From contig CAJPTB010000151.1 in the NCBI GenBank assembly GCA_905373325.1, forward strand, positions 1 to 5,396: a stretch of 5,396 nucleotides of DNA. Direction: 5' to 3'. The notes under the pieces were generated by a model that made no database searches, was not told the DNA's origin, and worked only from the letters and a program-made list of their open reading frames with translations. Position 1 is the stretch's first letter. Each line of letters opens with the position of its first letter. Below are positions 1 through 4,971 of the stretch, piece by piece. The translations under genes and the position numbers were made by a program. This stretch comes from an uncultured Ancrocorticia sp. GTDB lineage: Bacteria; Actinomycetota; Actinomycetes; Actinomycetales; Actinomycetaceae.

Positions 1-799
1 GCGTAGCCAGACACATCGATTCGACGGCGTCCTCGATTCGCATCCGACCCTCGATGACGGCCATCGCCTCTGCGTATCCGGTCGCTTTTCCGGCGGTGGG
101 AGAATCGGCCAGCCCGCGGCCCATGAGCTCGCGCGTCTCTTCGACGAGCCCCGAGGCCATCATCTCCTTGGCCCTGCGGTCGATCGCCGCGTTGAGCACG
201 TCGGAGTCGCGGAACGCCCCGAAGAGGCGAACGTTCGGATAGTGGGCGGTGTGCCGGGGAAAGCGCGGAGTGTAGGGCCTGCCCGTCACCCGGATCGCCT
301 CAAGCGCCCGCACCAGACGGCGGGTGTTAGCCAAATCCATGGCCTCGTACGCCTGTGGGTCCTTGCGGGCAAGCTCCTCGAGCAACGGCCCCGGGCCCTC
401 CTTCTCCAGCAGCGACTCGAGCTCGGCGCGAATGCGGCGATCTCGCCCCGGAAAGTCGAGCCGGTCAAGCAGCCCCGAAACGTACAGGCCCGAGCCTCCC
501 ACCGCCACGGGGGTCTTTCCCGCGGCGAGGATTGCGTCGACGTCAGCCCGAGCGCTGCGCTGGTATGCGGCGACGCTCGCCTCGTCGAGGACGTCAAGCA
601 CGTCGATTTGGCGATGGACGATTCCGCGCCGCTCAGCCGGGGGAATTTTCGCGGTCCCCACATCCATGCCCCGATACAGCTGCATGGCGTCGGCGGAGAC
701 GATCTCAACCGAGTCTGCTCCGCCGAGGGCTTCGGCAAGCTCCAGCGAGAGGGCCGTTTTTCCCGACGCCGTCGGCCCGACAATGCCGATCACCGCCAC
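1..799 (-). CDS. miaA: tRNA dimethylallyltransferase MiaA (3' end cut by window)
   Basis: MiaA transfers a dimethylallyl group from DMAPP to N6 of adenosine 37 in tRNAs that read UNN codons, the first step towards ms2i6A; it is cytoplasmic. I chose the GTG at 797-799 because AAGGA (minus strand, about 807-811) lies at good spacing before it and the protein then opens directly on the P-loop. In sequence: P-loop GPTASGKT at residues 8-15, SADAMQLYRGMDVGTAK at 35-51 (the conserved SAD..Q.Y stretch), GGSGLY at 101-106, the block around DP..YE.MD.AN.RRLVRALE at 147-167, and GYAEAM at 241-246. 266 codons are present; the family is usually around 300 residues, so only the C-terminal tail is missing, off the left edge. 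The gene starts 23 bases after the miaB stop, so both are probably cotranscribed and act in the same tRNA modification. No frameshift is seen. Confidence 0.95.
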   Translation of the reverse strand, partial: MAVIGIVGPTASGKTALSLELAEALGGADSVEIVSADAMQLYRGMDVGTAKIPPAERRGIVHRQIDVLDVLDEASVAAYQRSARADVDAILAAGKTPVAVGGSGLYVSGLLDRLDFPGRDRRIRAELESLLEKEGPGPLLEELARKDPQAYEAMDLANTRRLVRALEAIRVTGRPYTPRFPRHTAHYPNVRLFGAFRDSDVLNAAIDRRAKEMMASGLVEETRELMGRGLADSPTAGKATGYAEAMAVIEGRMRIEDAVESMCLAT

Positions 800-822
800 G
801 GTGGATTCCTTTCAGACTCTTC

Positions 823-2367
823 TCAGGGCGCGGAACGCCTGCGAATCGTCGGCATTCCAAGGGAAACGGGGGCGCGGCCCTCGGCCTCGGCGGTCAGCTG
901 CTCCGTGCGCCGCCGGTGCGCGGCCCACGCCTCGCCCGCCCGGGTCCTGCGAACTTCGAAAAGCCCCCCGGCGAGCGCCGAATCCGCAACGAGGTGGTGC
1001 GGGGCGCCGTGAGTGACGACGGCGCGAACCATGTCCCCCGGACGAGGTCGATCCCCCGCGTCGATTCCCGCGGGAAGGGCGACGTGGACCAGGCGGTTGT
1101 CCGCCGCCCTGCCGCTGACACGCTCGGTTTCGGCGTCCTTGCGCCCCTCTCCTTCGGAGATGAGCACTTCGACGGCCGAGCCTTCTTTCGCTTTGTTCTC
1201 CTCCGTCGAGATGCGCTCTTGAAGGGCGACAAGTCGGCGATATCTGTCCGAGACGACCTCGGGGTCGACCTGGTTGTCCATGTCCGCCGCCGGAGTCCCC
1301 GGGCGCGGCGAATAGATGAAAGTGTACGCGGAGGCGAAGCGCGAACGTTCGACCACGTCAAGGGTTGCCTCGAAGTCCTCATCCGTTTCGCCCGGAAACC
1401 CGACGATGATGTCGGTTGTGATGGCCGCCTCGGGCATTCTCGCGCGAACCCGGTCCAGGATGCCGAGGAAACGCGAGGAGCGGTAGGAGCGGCGCATGGC
1501 GCGAAGCACCCGGTCCGAACCCGATTGGAGCGGCATGTGCAAAGAGGGCATAACCGAGGGCGTCTCCGCCATCGCCGCGATGACCTCGTCGGAAAAGGCG
1601 GCCGGGTGCGGCGATGTGAAGCGCACGCGCTCCAATCCCTCAATCTCGCCGCAGGCTCGCAGCAGCTTGGCAAAAGCCTGCCTGTCGCCGAAGCCCACTC
1701 CGTAGGAATTGACGTTCTGGCCCAGAAGAGTCACCTCGATGGCGCCCTCGGAGACGACCGCTTCGACTTCGGCGAGGACCTCCCCGGGCCTTCGGTCGCG
1801 TTCCTTGCCTCGGAGATGCGGCACGATGCAGAACGTGCAGGTGTTGTTGCACCCGACGGAGATCGACACCCACGCCGCAAATGCACTCTCGCGGCGGGTG
1901 GGAAGCGTCGACGGGAACACCTTGAGCGATTCCTCGATCTCGACCGCAGCCTCGGCGTTGTGCCGCGCGCGCTCGAGGAGGGCGGGAAGGACGTCGAGAT
2001 TGTGGGTGCCGAGCACGGCGTCGACCCACGGCGCCTTCTCAATGATCCCGCCGCGCATCTGCTGCGCCAAGCAGCCGCCGACGGCGATCTGCATGCCCGG
2101 CCTCTCGCGTTTGACCGCCGCCAGTTGGCCGAGATTGCCGAAAAGGCGGGTCGCCGCGTTTTCTCTCACGCTGCAAGTGTTGACGACGACGACGTCCGCG
2201 CCTTGGTCCCCCGCCTCCGTCGCCCGCGCGGCCTTTTCGGGCACGACGGCGACGGGGACATAGCCGGCGTTCTCAAGGAGGCCGGCCAAACGCTCGGAGT
2301 CGTGCACATTCATTTGGCATCCGAGCGTGCGAATTGCATACGTAAGCGGGAGTTCTACAGCTGACAT
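823..2367 (-). CDS. miaB: tRNA-2-methylthio-N6-dimethylallyladenosine synthase MiaB
   Basis: This radical-SAM methylthiotransferase adds the 2-methylthio group to i6A37, completing the modification begun by MiaA. The 514-residue protein has the full architecture. The N-terminal UPF0004 domain carries three cluster cysteines, C17 (TLGCQMN), C65 (NTCSVRENA) and C99 (GGCLAQQ). The radical-SAM CX3CX2C is at C173, C177 and C180 ([10 protein letters not shown]). [10 protein letters not shown] follows at 214-223, and a TRAM RNA-binding domain lies at roughly 390-465. The tail GMPTIRRR resembles the arginine-rich ends of actinobacterial MiaB. An insertion of about a dozen residues sits around residues 40-55, between GY and ADVVVVNTC, compared with the mycobacterial sequence as I remember it. 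The ATG at 2365-2367 is best because it places C17 normally, but the 22-base gap after recX holds no clear Shine-Dalgarno, so translation may depend on coupling to recX. Confidence 0.96.
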   Translation of the reverse strand: MSAVELPLTYAIRTLGCQMNVHDSERLAGLLENAGYVPVAVVPEKAARATEAGDQGADVVVVNTCSVRENAATRLFGNLGQLAAVKRERPGMQIAVGGCLAQQMRGGIIEKAPWVDAVLGTHNLDVLPALLERARHNAEAAVEIEESLKVFPSTLPTRRESAFAAWVSISVGCNNTCTFCIVPHLRGKERDRRPGEVLAEVEAVVSEGAIEVTLLGQNVNSYGVGFGDRQAFAKLLRACGEIEGLERVRFTSPHPAAFSDEVIAAMAETPSVMPSLHMPLQSGSDRVLRAMRRSYRSSRFLGILDRVRARMPEAAITTDIIVGFPGETDEDFEATLDVVERSRFASAYTFIYSPRPGTPAADMDNQVDPEVVSDRYRRLVALQERISTEENKAKEGSAVEVLISEGEGRKDAETERVSGRAADNRLVHVALPAGIDAGDRPRPGDMVRAVVTHGAPHHLVADSALAGGLFEVRRTRAGEAWAAHRRRTEQLTAEAEGRAPVSLGMPTIRRRSAP

Positions 2368-2389
2368 CGCGAGTAAGTCTAGTCCACTT

Positions 2390-2923
2390 TCAATCCGTCC
2401 AGCTCGCTGCGGAATCTTCGGCCCCCAACAGCTCGTTGGCCTGCCGCAAAGCGGTCGAGCAGACGTCGTGGGAAAAACCGCGCCGCGTTAAGGCGGCGTA
2501 AACTCGCTGCTGGAGGCTTGCGCGGTCCCCGCTTCCCCGTTCGAGGCGCTTGAGAGCAAGACGGGTCGCCGTGCCCAGCTCTTCGGCGTCGTCGATCACT
2601 CCGACCGCGGCCTCGACGATGTCCGCGTCGATGCCCTTTCGCCGAAGCTCCTCGGCGATGACGCGGCGCGACGTCCCTGCTCCCGCCAACCGGGTCTGCA
2701 CGAGCGCGTCGGCGAAATGGGCGTCGTCGATCAGCCCGAGCTCGGTGTAGCGATCGAGGACCTCGCTGCGCACGTCGTCAGGAACGCCCCGCTTGGCCAT
2801 TGCCTCGTCGAGCTGGCGGCGGGAGCGGTCCATCATCGACAGCTGCCGAACGACGATCGCGCGTCCCTTTTCGAGCCATTCCGACCGGCTCAGCTCCATG
2901 ACGTCAGACCTCGTCTGCCGCAT
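2390..2923 (-). CDS. recX: RecA regulator RecX
   Basis: RecX binds RecA filaments and limits RecA ATPase and strand-exchange activity; it is normally encoded directly after recA, as here. The 177-residue protein is highly charged and helical, built from repeated three-helix units typical of RecX. Characteristic stretches are [16 protein letters not shown] (33-48), the central [13 protein letters not shown] (63-75), [15 protein letters not shown] (85-99), and a C-terminal ALTRRGF (144-150). Two starts are plausible. The ATG at 2921-2923 overlaps the end of recA by 20 bases and has AAGGA 8 bases upstream. An ATG at 2897-2899 (residue 9) begins 4 bases after the recA stop and has GAGG 9 bases upstream, giving 169 residues. 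Family conservation begins near residue 13, so it does not decide. Either way translation is probably coupled to recA. Identity is firm from sequence pattern plus position. Confidence 0.92.
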   Translation of the reverse strand: MRQTRSDVMELSRSEWLEKGRAIVVRQLSMMDRSRRQLDEAMAKRGVPDDVRSEVLDRYTELGLIDDAHFADALVQTRLAGAGTSRRVIAEELRRKGIDADIVEAAVGVIDDAEELGTATRLALKRLERGSGDRASLQQRVYAALTRRGFSHDVCSTALRQANELLGAEDSAASWTD

Positions 2924-3950
2924 TCTGCACGTCCTTTCCCTCGTCTGGCTCGGTCGCGATCCCCATCTTCACGAGGATCTTGCCTTCGATCTCATCGGCG
3001 ATCTCGGGGTTGTCCCGAAGGAAGTGCCGCGCTTTCTCTTTGCCCTGGCCGAGCTGATCGCCGTCGTAGGTGTACCAGGCCCCCGATTTGCGGACGATGC
3101 CGCCGTCGACGCCCATGTCGATGATGCATCCCTCGCGGGAGATTCCCTGACCGTACATGATGTCGAATTCCGCCTGTTTGAAGGGAGGGGCCATCTTGTT
3201 CTTGACGACCTTGACCCGAGTGCGATTGCCCACCGGCTCGGAGCCCTCCTTGAGGGTTTCGATCCTGCGCACATCCAGGCGCACAGAGGCGTAGAACTTG
3301 AGGGCCTTGCCGCCCGTCGTCGTCTCGGGATTTCCGAAGAAAACGCCGATCTTCTCTCGCAGCTGGTTGATGAAAATGGCGGTGGTGCCGGAAGCCGACA
3401 GAGCGCCCGTGATCTTGCGAAGCGCCTGGCTCATGAGGCGAGCTTGGAGGCCGACGTGCGAATCGCCCATTTCGCCTTCGATTTCCGCCTTGGGCACAAG
3501 CGCGGCCACGGAATCGACGACGATGATGTCCAACGCGCCGGAGCGGATGAGCATGTCGGCGATCTCGAGGGCCTGCTCGCCGGTGTCTGGCTGGGAAACG
3601 ATGAGGGCGTCGGTGTCGACGCCGAGTTTCTTTGCGTACTCGGGGTCCAAGGCGTGCTCCGCGTCGATGAATGCTGCGATGCCGCCGTTTTTCTGGGCAT
3701 TCGCCACGGCGTGAAGGGCAACCGTCGTTTTGCCCGAAGACTCCGGGCCGTAGACTTCGATGACCCTTCCCCGCGGAAGGCCTCCCACGCCCAATGCGAC
3801 GTCAAGCGACGTGGCCCCGGTGGGAATCACTTGAATCTTCGTCTGGACGTGGTCGCCCAGACGCATGACCGATCCTTTGCCGAACTGCCGGTCGATCTGC
3901 GACAGGGCCACATCCAGGGCCTTGGCGCGGTCCTCGCTTTTAGCTGCCAT
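2904..3950 (-). CDS. recA: Recombinase RecA
   Basis: RecA forms ATP-dependent filaments on single-stranded DNA, performs homologous pairing and strand exchange, and triggers LexA self-cleavage. The 348-residue protein is complete: Walker [10 protein letters not shown] at 68-76, catalytic Glu in [10 protein letters not shown] (E98), Walker [13 protein letters not shown] (142-153), L1 region [17 protein letters not shown] (159-175), L2 region [27 protein letters not shown] (194-220), and a C-terminal domain with a short acidic tail. The reading frame is open upstream to 4052, but I place the start at the ATG 3948-3950. AAAGGA stands 6 bases before it, and the next ATG upstream (3954-3956) directly abuts that Shine-Dalgarno. 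The product then begins [12 protein letters not shown], as in other actinobacteria. There is no intein. It lies downstream of a two-promoter control region and leads into recX, miaB and miaA. Confidence 0.98.
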   Translation of the reverse strand: MAAKSEDRAKALDVALSQIDRQFGKGSVMRLGDHVQTKIQVIPTGATSLDVALGVGGLPRGRVIEVYGPESSGKTTVALHAVANAQKNGGIAAFIDAEHALDPEYAKKLGVDTDALIVSQPDTGEQALEIADMLIRSGALDIIVVDSVAALVPKAEIEGEMGDSHVGLQARLMSQALRKITGALSASGTTAIFINQLREKIGVFFGNPETTTGGKALKFYASVRLDVRRIETLKEGSEPVGNRTRVKVVKNKMAPPFKQAEFDIMYGQGISREGCIIDMGVDGGIVRKSGAWYTYDGDQLGQGKEKARHFLRDNPEIADEIEGKILVKMGIATEPDEGKDVQNAADEV

Positions 3951-3956
3951 CTTCAT

Positions 3957-3962
3957 TCCTTT
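3957..3962 (-). promoter_or_regulatory. recA ribosome binding site
   Basis: Minus strand AAAGGA, followed by six bases (ATGAAG) and then the recA ATG at 3950. This is a strong Shine-Dalgarno at ideal spacing. It decides between two close ATG codons, since the upstream one (3956) would start directly at the end of the motif. The As of this site also form the end of the 9-bp repeat arm at 3960-3968. Confidence 0.85.
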
Positions 3963-4055
3963 GTGTCGAGTGGGTGGACAGAGCAGGTCTTCGTCGCGGC
4001 CATCCCTCGCCGAGCGGCCGTCTGGGACTACGCTATGTCCGACCTCCGACACAAA
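3960..4055 (-). repeat. Long-range inverted repeat linking recA RBS edge and terminator T-tract
   Basis: The minus-strand sequence TTTGTGTCG at 4047-4055 is the exact reverse complement of CGACACAAA at 3960-3968, separated by 78 bases. The distal arm is the T-tract and the -35-like element of the proximal promoter. The proximal arm runs into the recA Shine-Dalgarno. Pairing could form only in transcripts begun upstream of 4055. A 9-bp match in a region this size can arise by chance at a modest rate, so a regulatory role is inference. Confidence 0.4.
4030..4052 (-). promoter_or_regulatory. Proximal recA promoter, RecA-NDp (PafBC-type)
   Basis: The minus strand reads GTGTCGGAG (4044-4052), eight bases, then TAGCGT (4030-4035). 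The LexA-independent, damage-inducible promoter class described for mycobacteria and activated by PafBC has the consensus TTGTCRGTG-N8-TANNNT. This site matches 7 of 9 upstream positions, the exact N8 spacing, and TANNNT. Transcription would start near 4023 and give a leader of about 70 bases to the recA start. In M. tuberculosis the recA promoter nearest the gene is of this type, with the LexA promoter further out, the same order as here. That PafBC acts here is inferred; no pafBC genes are in the window. Confidence 0.65.
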
Positions 4056-4093
4056 AGCGGCCTACTTTCCAAACCTGTTGATAAGTAGGCCGC
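4053..4093 (-). terminator. Intrinsic terminator / possible attenuator upstream of recA
   Basis: Arms 4083-4093 and 4057-4067 form a perfect 11-bp inverted repeat; on the minus strand GCGGCCTACTT pairs with AAGTAGGCCGC across a 15-base loop. The outer six pairs are all G-C. TTTT (4053-4056) follows on the minus strand only, so it points as a terminator towards recA. It could end the clgR-DUF3046 transcript, but it also lies about 12 bases downstream of the expected start of the LexA-controlled promoter, so that transcript must read through it to reach recA. The large loop and short T-tract suggest incomplete termination. Confidence 0.65.
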
Positions 4094-4111
4094 CCGCGCA
4101 GCCCGTGCACC

Positions 4112-4140
4112 ACAGTACACCGCACACGCGTTCGAGTCAT
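4112..4140 (-). promoter_or_regulatory. Distal recA promoter (SOS-controlled, predicted)
   Basis: On the minus strand ATGACT (4135-4140, 4/6 to TTGACA), a 17-base spacer, and TACTGT (4112-4117, fits TANNNT) form a plausible sigma-70-type promoter. Its spacer is almost wholly filled by the LexA-box candidate at 4120-4135, so a bound repressor would block polymerase. Transcription would begin near 4105, giving a leader of about 155 bases that contains the hairpin at 4057-4093. Confidence 0.5.
4120..4135 (-). promoter_or_regulatory. LexA (SOS) box
   Basis: The minus-strand 16-mer TCGAACGCGTGTGCGG fits the actinobacterial SOS box TCGAAC-N4-GTTCGA. The first half site is perfect and the second matches 4 of 6. 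It closely resembles the M. tuberculosis recA box as I remember it (TCGAACAGGTGTTCGG), differing in the half sites at one base. Its position upstream of recA and inside a promoter spacer supports LexA repression that is relieved by RecA itself. Confidence 0.75.
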
Positions 4141-4247
4141 ATTCATTGCAGCGTGTCGAAAACGCCGCTTGAGAAAGAAACTCCGCACCTTTCCGCGGCA
4201 TCGGGCAGGCGCAGCATAACCGACATTGCAAAAAGGAGCGGGGAGGG
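4141..4247 (-). other. Non-coding stretch between DUF3046 gene and recA promoter region
   Basis: About 107 bases after the DUF3046 stop contain no supported gene and no strong hairpin. A pyrimidine-rich run follows the stop codon on the minus strand, ending in TTTTT. The isolated TATGCT at about 4213-4218 resembles a -10 box but lacks a matching -35. I annotate nothing functional here. Confidence 0.4.
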
Positions 4248-4484
4248 CTAGGGCAAACGCTCCCGGTCGTCGGACCCAATGCGATGGAGAAACCTGTAGC
4301 TCTCAGGCAAGTCCATCGCCTGGCACACCGCATTCCAAACGGCTTGCGGGGCTTGGCCTTCCCTCAACGCCTCGGCGGGACTCGCGCCGCCAAGCTCGCT
4401 CAGAAAAAGGTCCTGGGCAAGACTGCGGCCTCTTCCTCGGGGAAAGGCCCATTCAAGATTTGCCCAGAACTCAGATTCGCGCAC
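4248..4484 (-). CDS. DUF3046 family protein (actinobacterial, unknown function)
   Basis: A small protein of 78 residues in the family commonly found just upstream of recA in actinobacteria (Rv2738c in M. tuberculosis). No function is established for it that I can rely on. Family features seen: the opening (V/M)RxSEFW at 1-7, [27 protein letters not shown] at 28-54 (the conserved L..(L/F).G.T...A...G......VW.A.C pattern), and LP at 59-60. It has no signal peptide or membrane segment. The start is the GTG at 4482-4484. The frame extends upstream to 4595, but that part lies inside clgR in another frame and does not resemble the family. The GTG overlaps the clgR stop by 14 bases and has only a weak Shine-Dalgarno, so translational coupling to clgR is likely. 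About 15 charged residues ([15 protein letters not shown]) extend beyond the usual family end. Confidence 0.85.
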   Translation of the reverse strand: MRESEFWANLEWAFPRGRGRSLAQDLFLSELGGASPAEALREGQAPQAVWNAVCQAMDLPESYRFLHRIGSDDRERLP

Positions 4485-4863
4485 TCTCGAGCTCTGAACG
4501 GACGAGCGATTCGGGAACCGAGTCGGGAACGCGCATCCGCGGAGGCACGCGGCCTTCGGCAAAATCGACGCGGTCGGCGACGAGGCGCAAGACATGGCTC
4601 AGAGGCACGTTGAGCGCCTTGCAAATGGACGACAGCAGCTCCGACGAAGCCTCTTTCTGCCCGCGCTCGACCTCCGACAGGTAACCGAGCGAGACCCTCG
4701 CATCAGAGGAGACTTCACGCAACGTCCGACCCTGGCGCTGCCTGTATTCACGTAGCACCTCGCCGAGTTCGCGACGCAAAAGCGCCTGCTCCGCAGGCAC
4801 AGGGCGATTGGCGACTCGGGGCGCGCTCTCAAACTTCCGGTTGACGCCGGTACGTAGCTCCAT
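4471..4863 (-). CDS. clgR: ClgR-type XRE-family transcriptional regulator
   Basis: ClgR activates genes for the Clp proteases and other stress functions in actinobacteria (M. tuberculosis Rv2745c). The protein has one Cro/C1-type helix-turn-helix at about residues 33-93, including the strongly conserved [37 protein letters not shown] (45-81), nearly identical to the Streptomyces ClgR core as I recall it. I place the start at ATG 4861-4863, with AAGAAGG 8 bases upstream, giving 130 residues. The frame also offers ATG 4869 and a TTG at 4881, both poorly spaced. A GTG at 4798-4800 would remove a 21-residue leader absent from Streptomyces and mycobacterial ClgR, but it lacks an obvious Shine-Dalgarno. 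The C-terminus is ...ESARI rather than the Ala-rich end that makes ClgR a Clp substrate in Streptomyces. The stop overlaps the next gene by 14 bases. Confidence 0.88.
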   Translation of the reverse strand: MELRTGVNRKFESAPRVANRPVPAEQALLRRELGEVLREYRQRQGRTLREVSSDARVSLGYLSEVERGQKEASSELLSSICKALNVPLSHVLRLVADRVDFAEGRVPPRMRVPDSVPESLVRSELESARI

Positions 4864-4879
4864 GGTCATCACCTTCTTC

Positions 4880-4905
4880 AACGCGGTCGGTCACAAATTT
4901 GTTCC
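4880..4905 (-). promoter_or_regulatory. ECF-sigma-type promoter of clgR (predicted)
   Basis: The minus strand has GGAAC (4901-4905), exactly 18 bases, then GTT (4880-4882). This fits the GGAAY-N18-GTT pattern of SigR/SigH/SigE-like extracytoplasmic-function sigma factors. clgR is known to depend on SigH in Corynebacterium glutamicum and on SigE in M. tuberculosis, so the context fits. The expected transcription start is near 4872, only about 10 bases before the ATG at 4863 and within the proposed Shine-Dalgarno. This leaves either a near-leaderless message or a later start codon. Confidence 0.55.
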
Positions 4906-4923
4906 CGCCTGGTTTTCGGAAAA
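4893..4923. repeat. Two short palindromes in the clgR promoter region
   Basis: ACAAATTTGT (4893-4902) is a perfect 10-bp palindrome, and TTTTCGGAAAA (4913-4923) has 5-bp perfect arms around one base. Their centres are about 20.5 bp apart, close to two helical turns. The first overlaps the -35 element and spacer of the predicted ECF promoter. They could be operator sites, but neither matches the ClgR box well, and the bound factor is unknown. Confidence 0.3.
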
Positions 4924-4971
4924 GCGAGCTTCACCGTTCCTGACTGTATTTTTACCAACCGATTCTGAGCA

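Noticed and set aside
229..241. GCGAACGTTCGG, which resembles an SOS box; a similar GCGAACGTTCGA occurs at 1341-1352.
   Set aside because: The half sites GAAC and GTTC abut without the required four-base spacer, and both sites lie deep inside coding sequence of miaA and miaB.
355..2364. A 669-codon open frame on the plus strand opposite miaB and miaA, with other long plus-strand frames at 242-1012 and 324-1016.
   Set aside because: The translation is Arg/Pro/Ala-rich with no recognisable domain, and it lies opposite well-conserved genes. Such long antisense frames are expected in G+C-rich DNA.
3951..4052. A 34-residue N-terminal extension of RecA reaching to 4052.
   Set aside because: The open frame crosses the proximal promoter and is unlike RecA N-termini. 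The strong Shine-Dalgarno fits the ATG at 3950.
2793..4088. A 431-codon open frame on the plus strand opposite recA and its leader.
   Set aside because: It is the antisense shadow of recA. Its length follows from recA codon use, and the product resembles nothing I know.
4028..4333. A 101-codon minus-strand frame across the recA control region and the end of the DUF3046 gene.
   Set aside because: It has unusual Cys/Arg-rich composition and no ribosome site that I can see, and it runs through the hairpin, the LexA box and another gene's end in a different frame.
4599..4832. Alternative frames opposite or within clgR, such as a 77-codon minus-strand frame.
   Set aside because: These are shadows of clgR with Arg/Ser/Cys-rich composition and no family resemblance.
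4911..4930. A possible ClgR operator in the clgR upstream region (minus strand GCTCGCTTTTCCGAAAA).
   Set aside because: It has one CGC half, but the second half is not GCG at the required spacing and is off by one base, so it does not satisfy the ClgR box.
4941..4960. AT-rich GGTAAAAATACAGT on the minus strand after cinA as a housekeeping -10 element for clgR.
   Set aside because: No acceptable -35 hexamer is found at 16-18 bases, so I cannot support a promoter from this alone.
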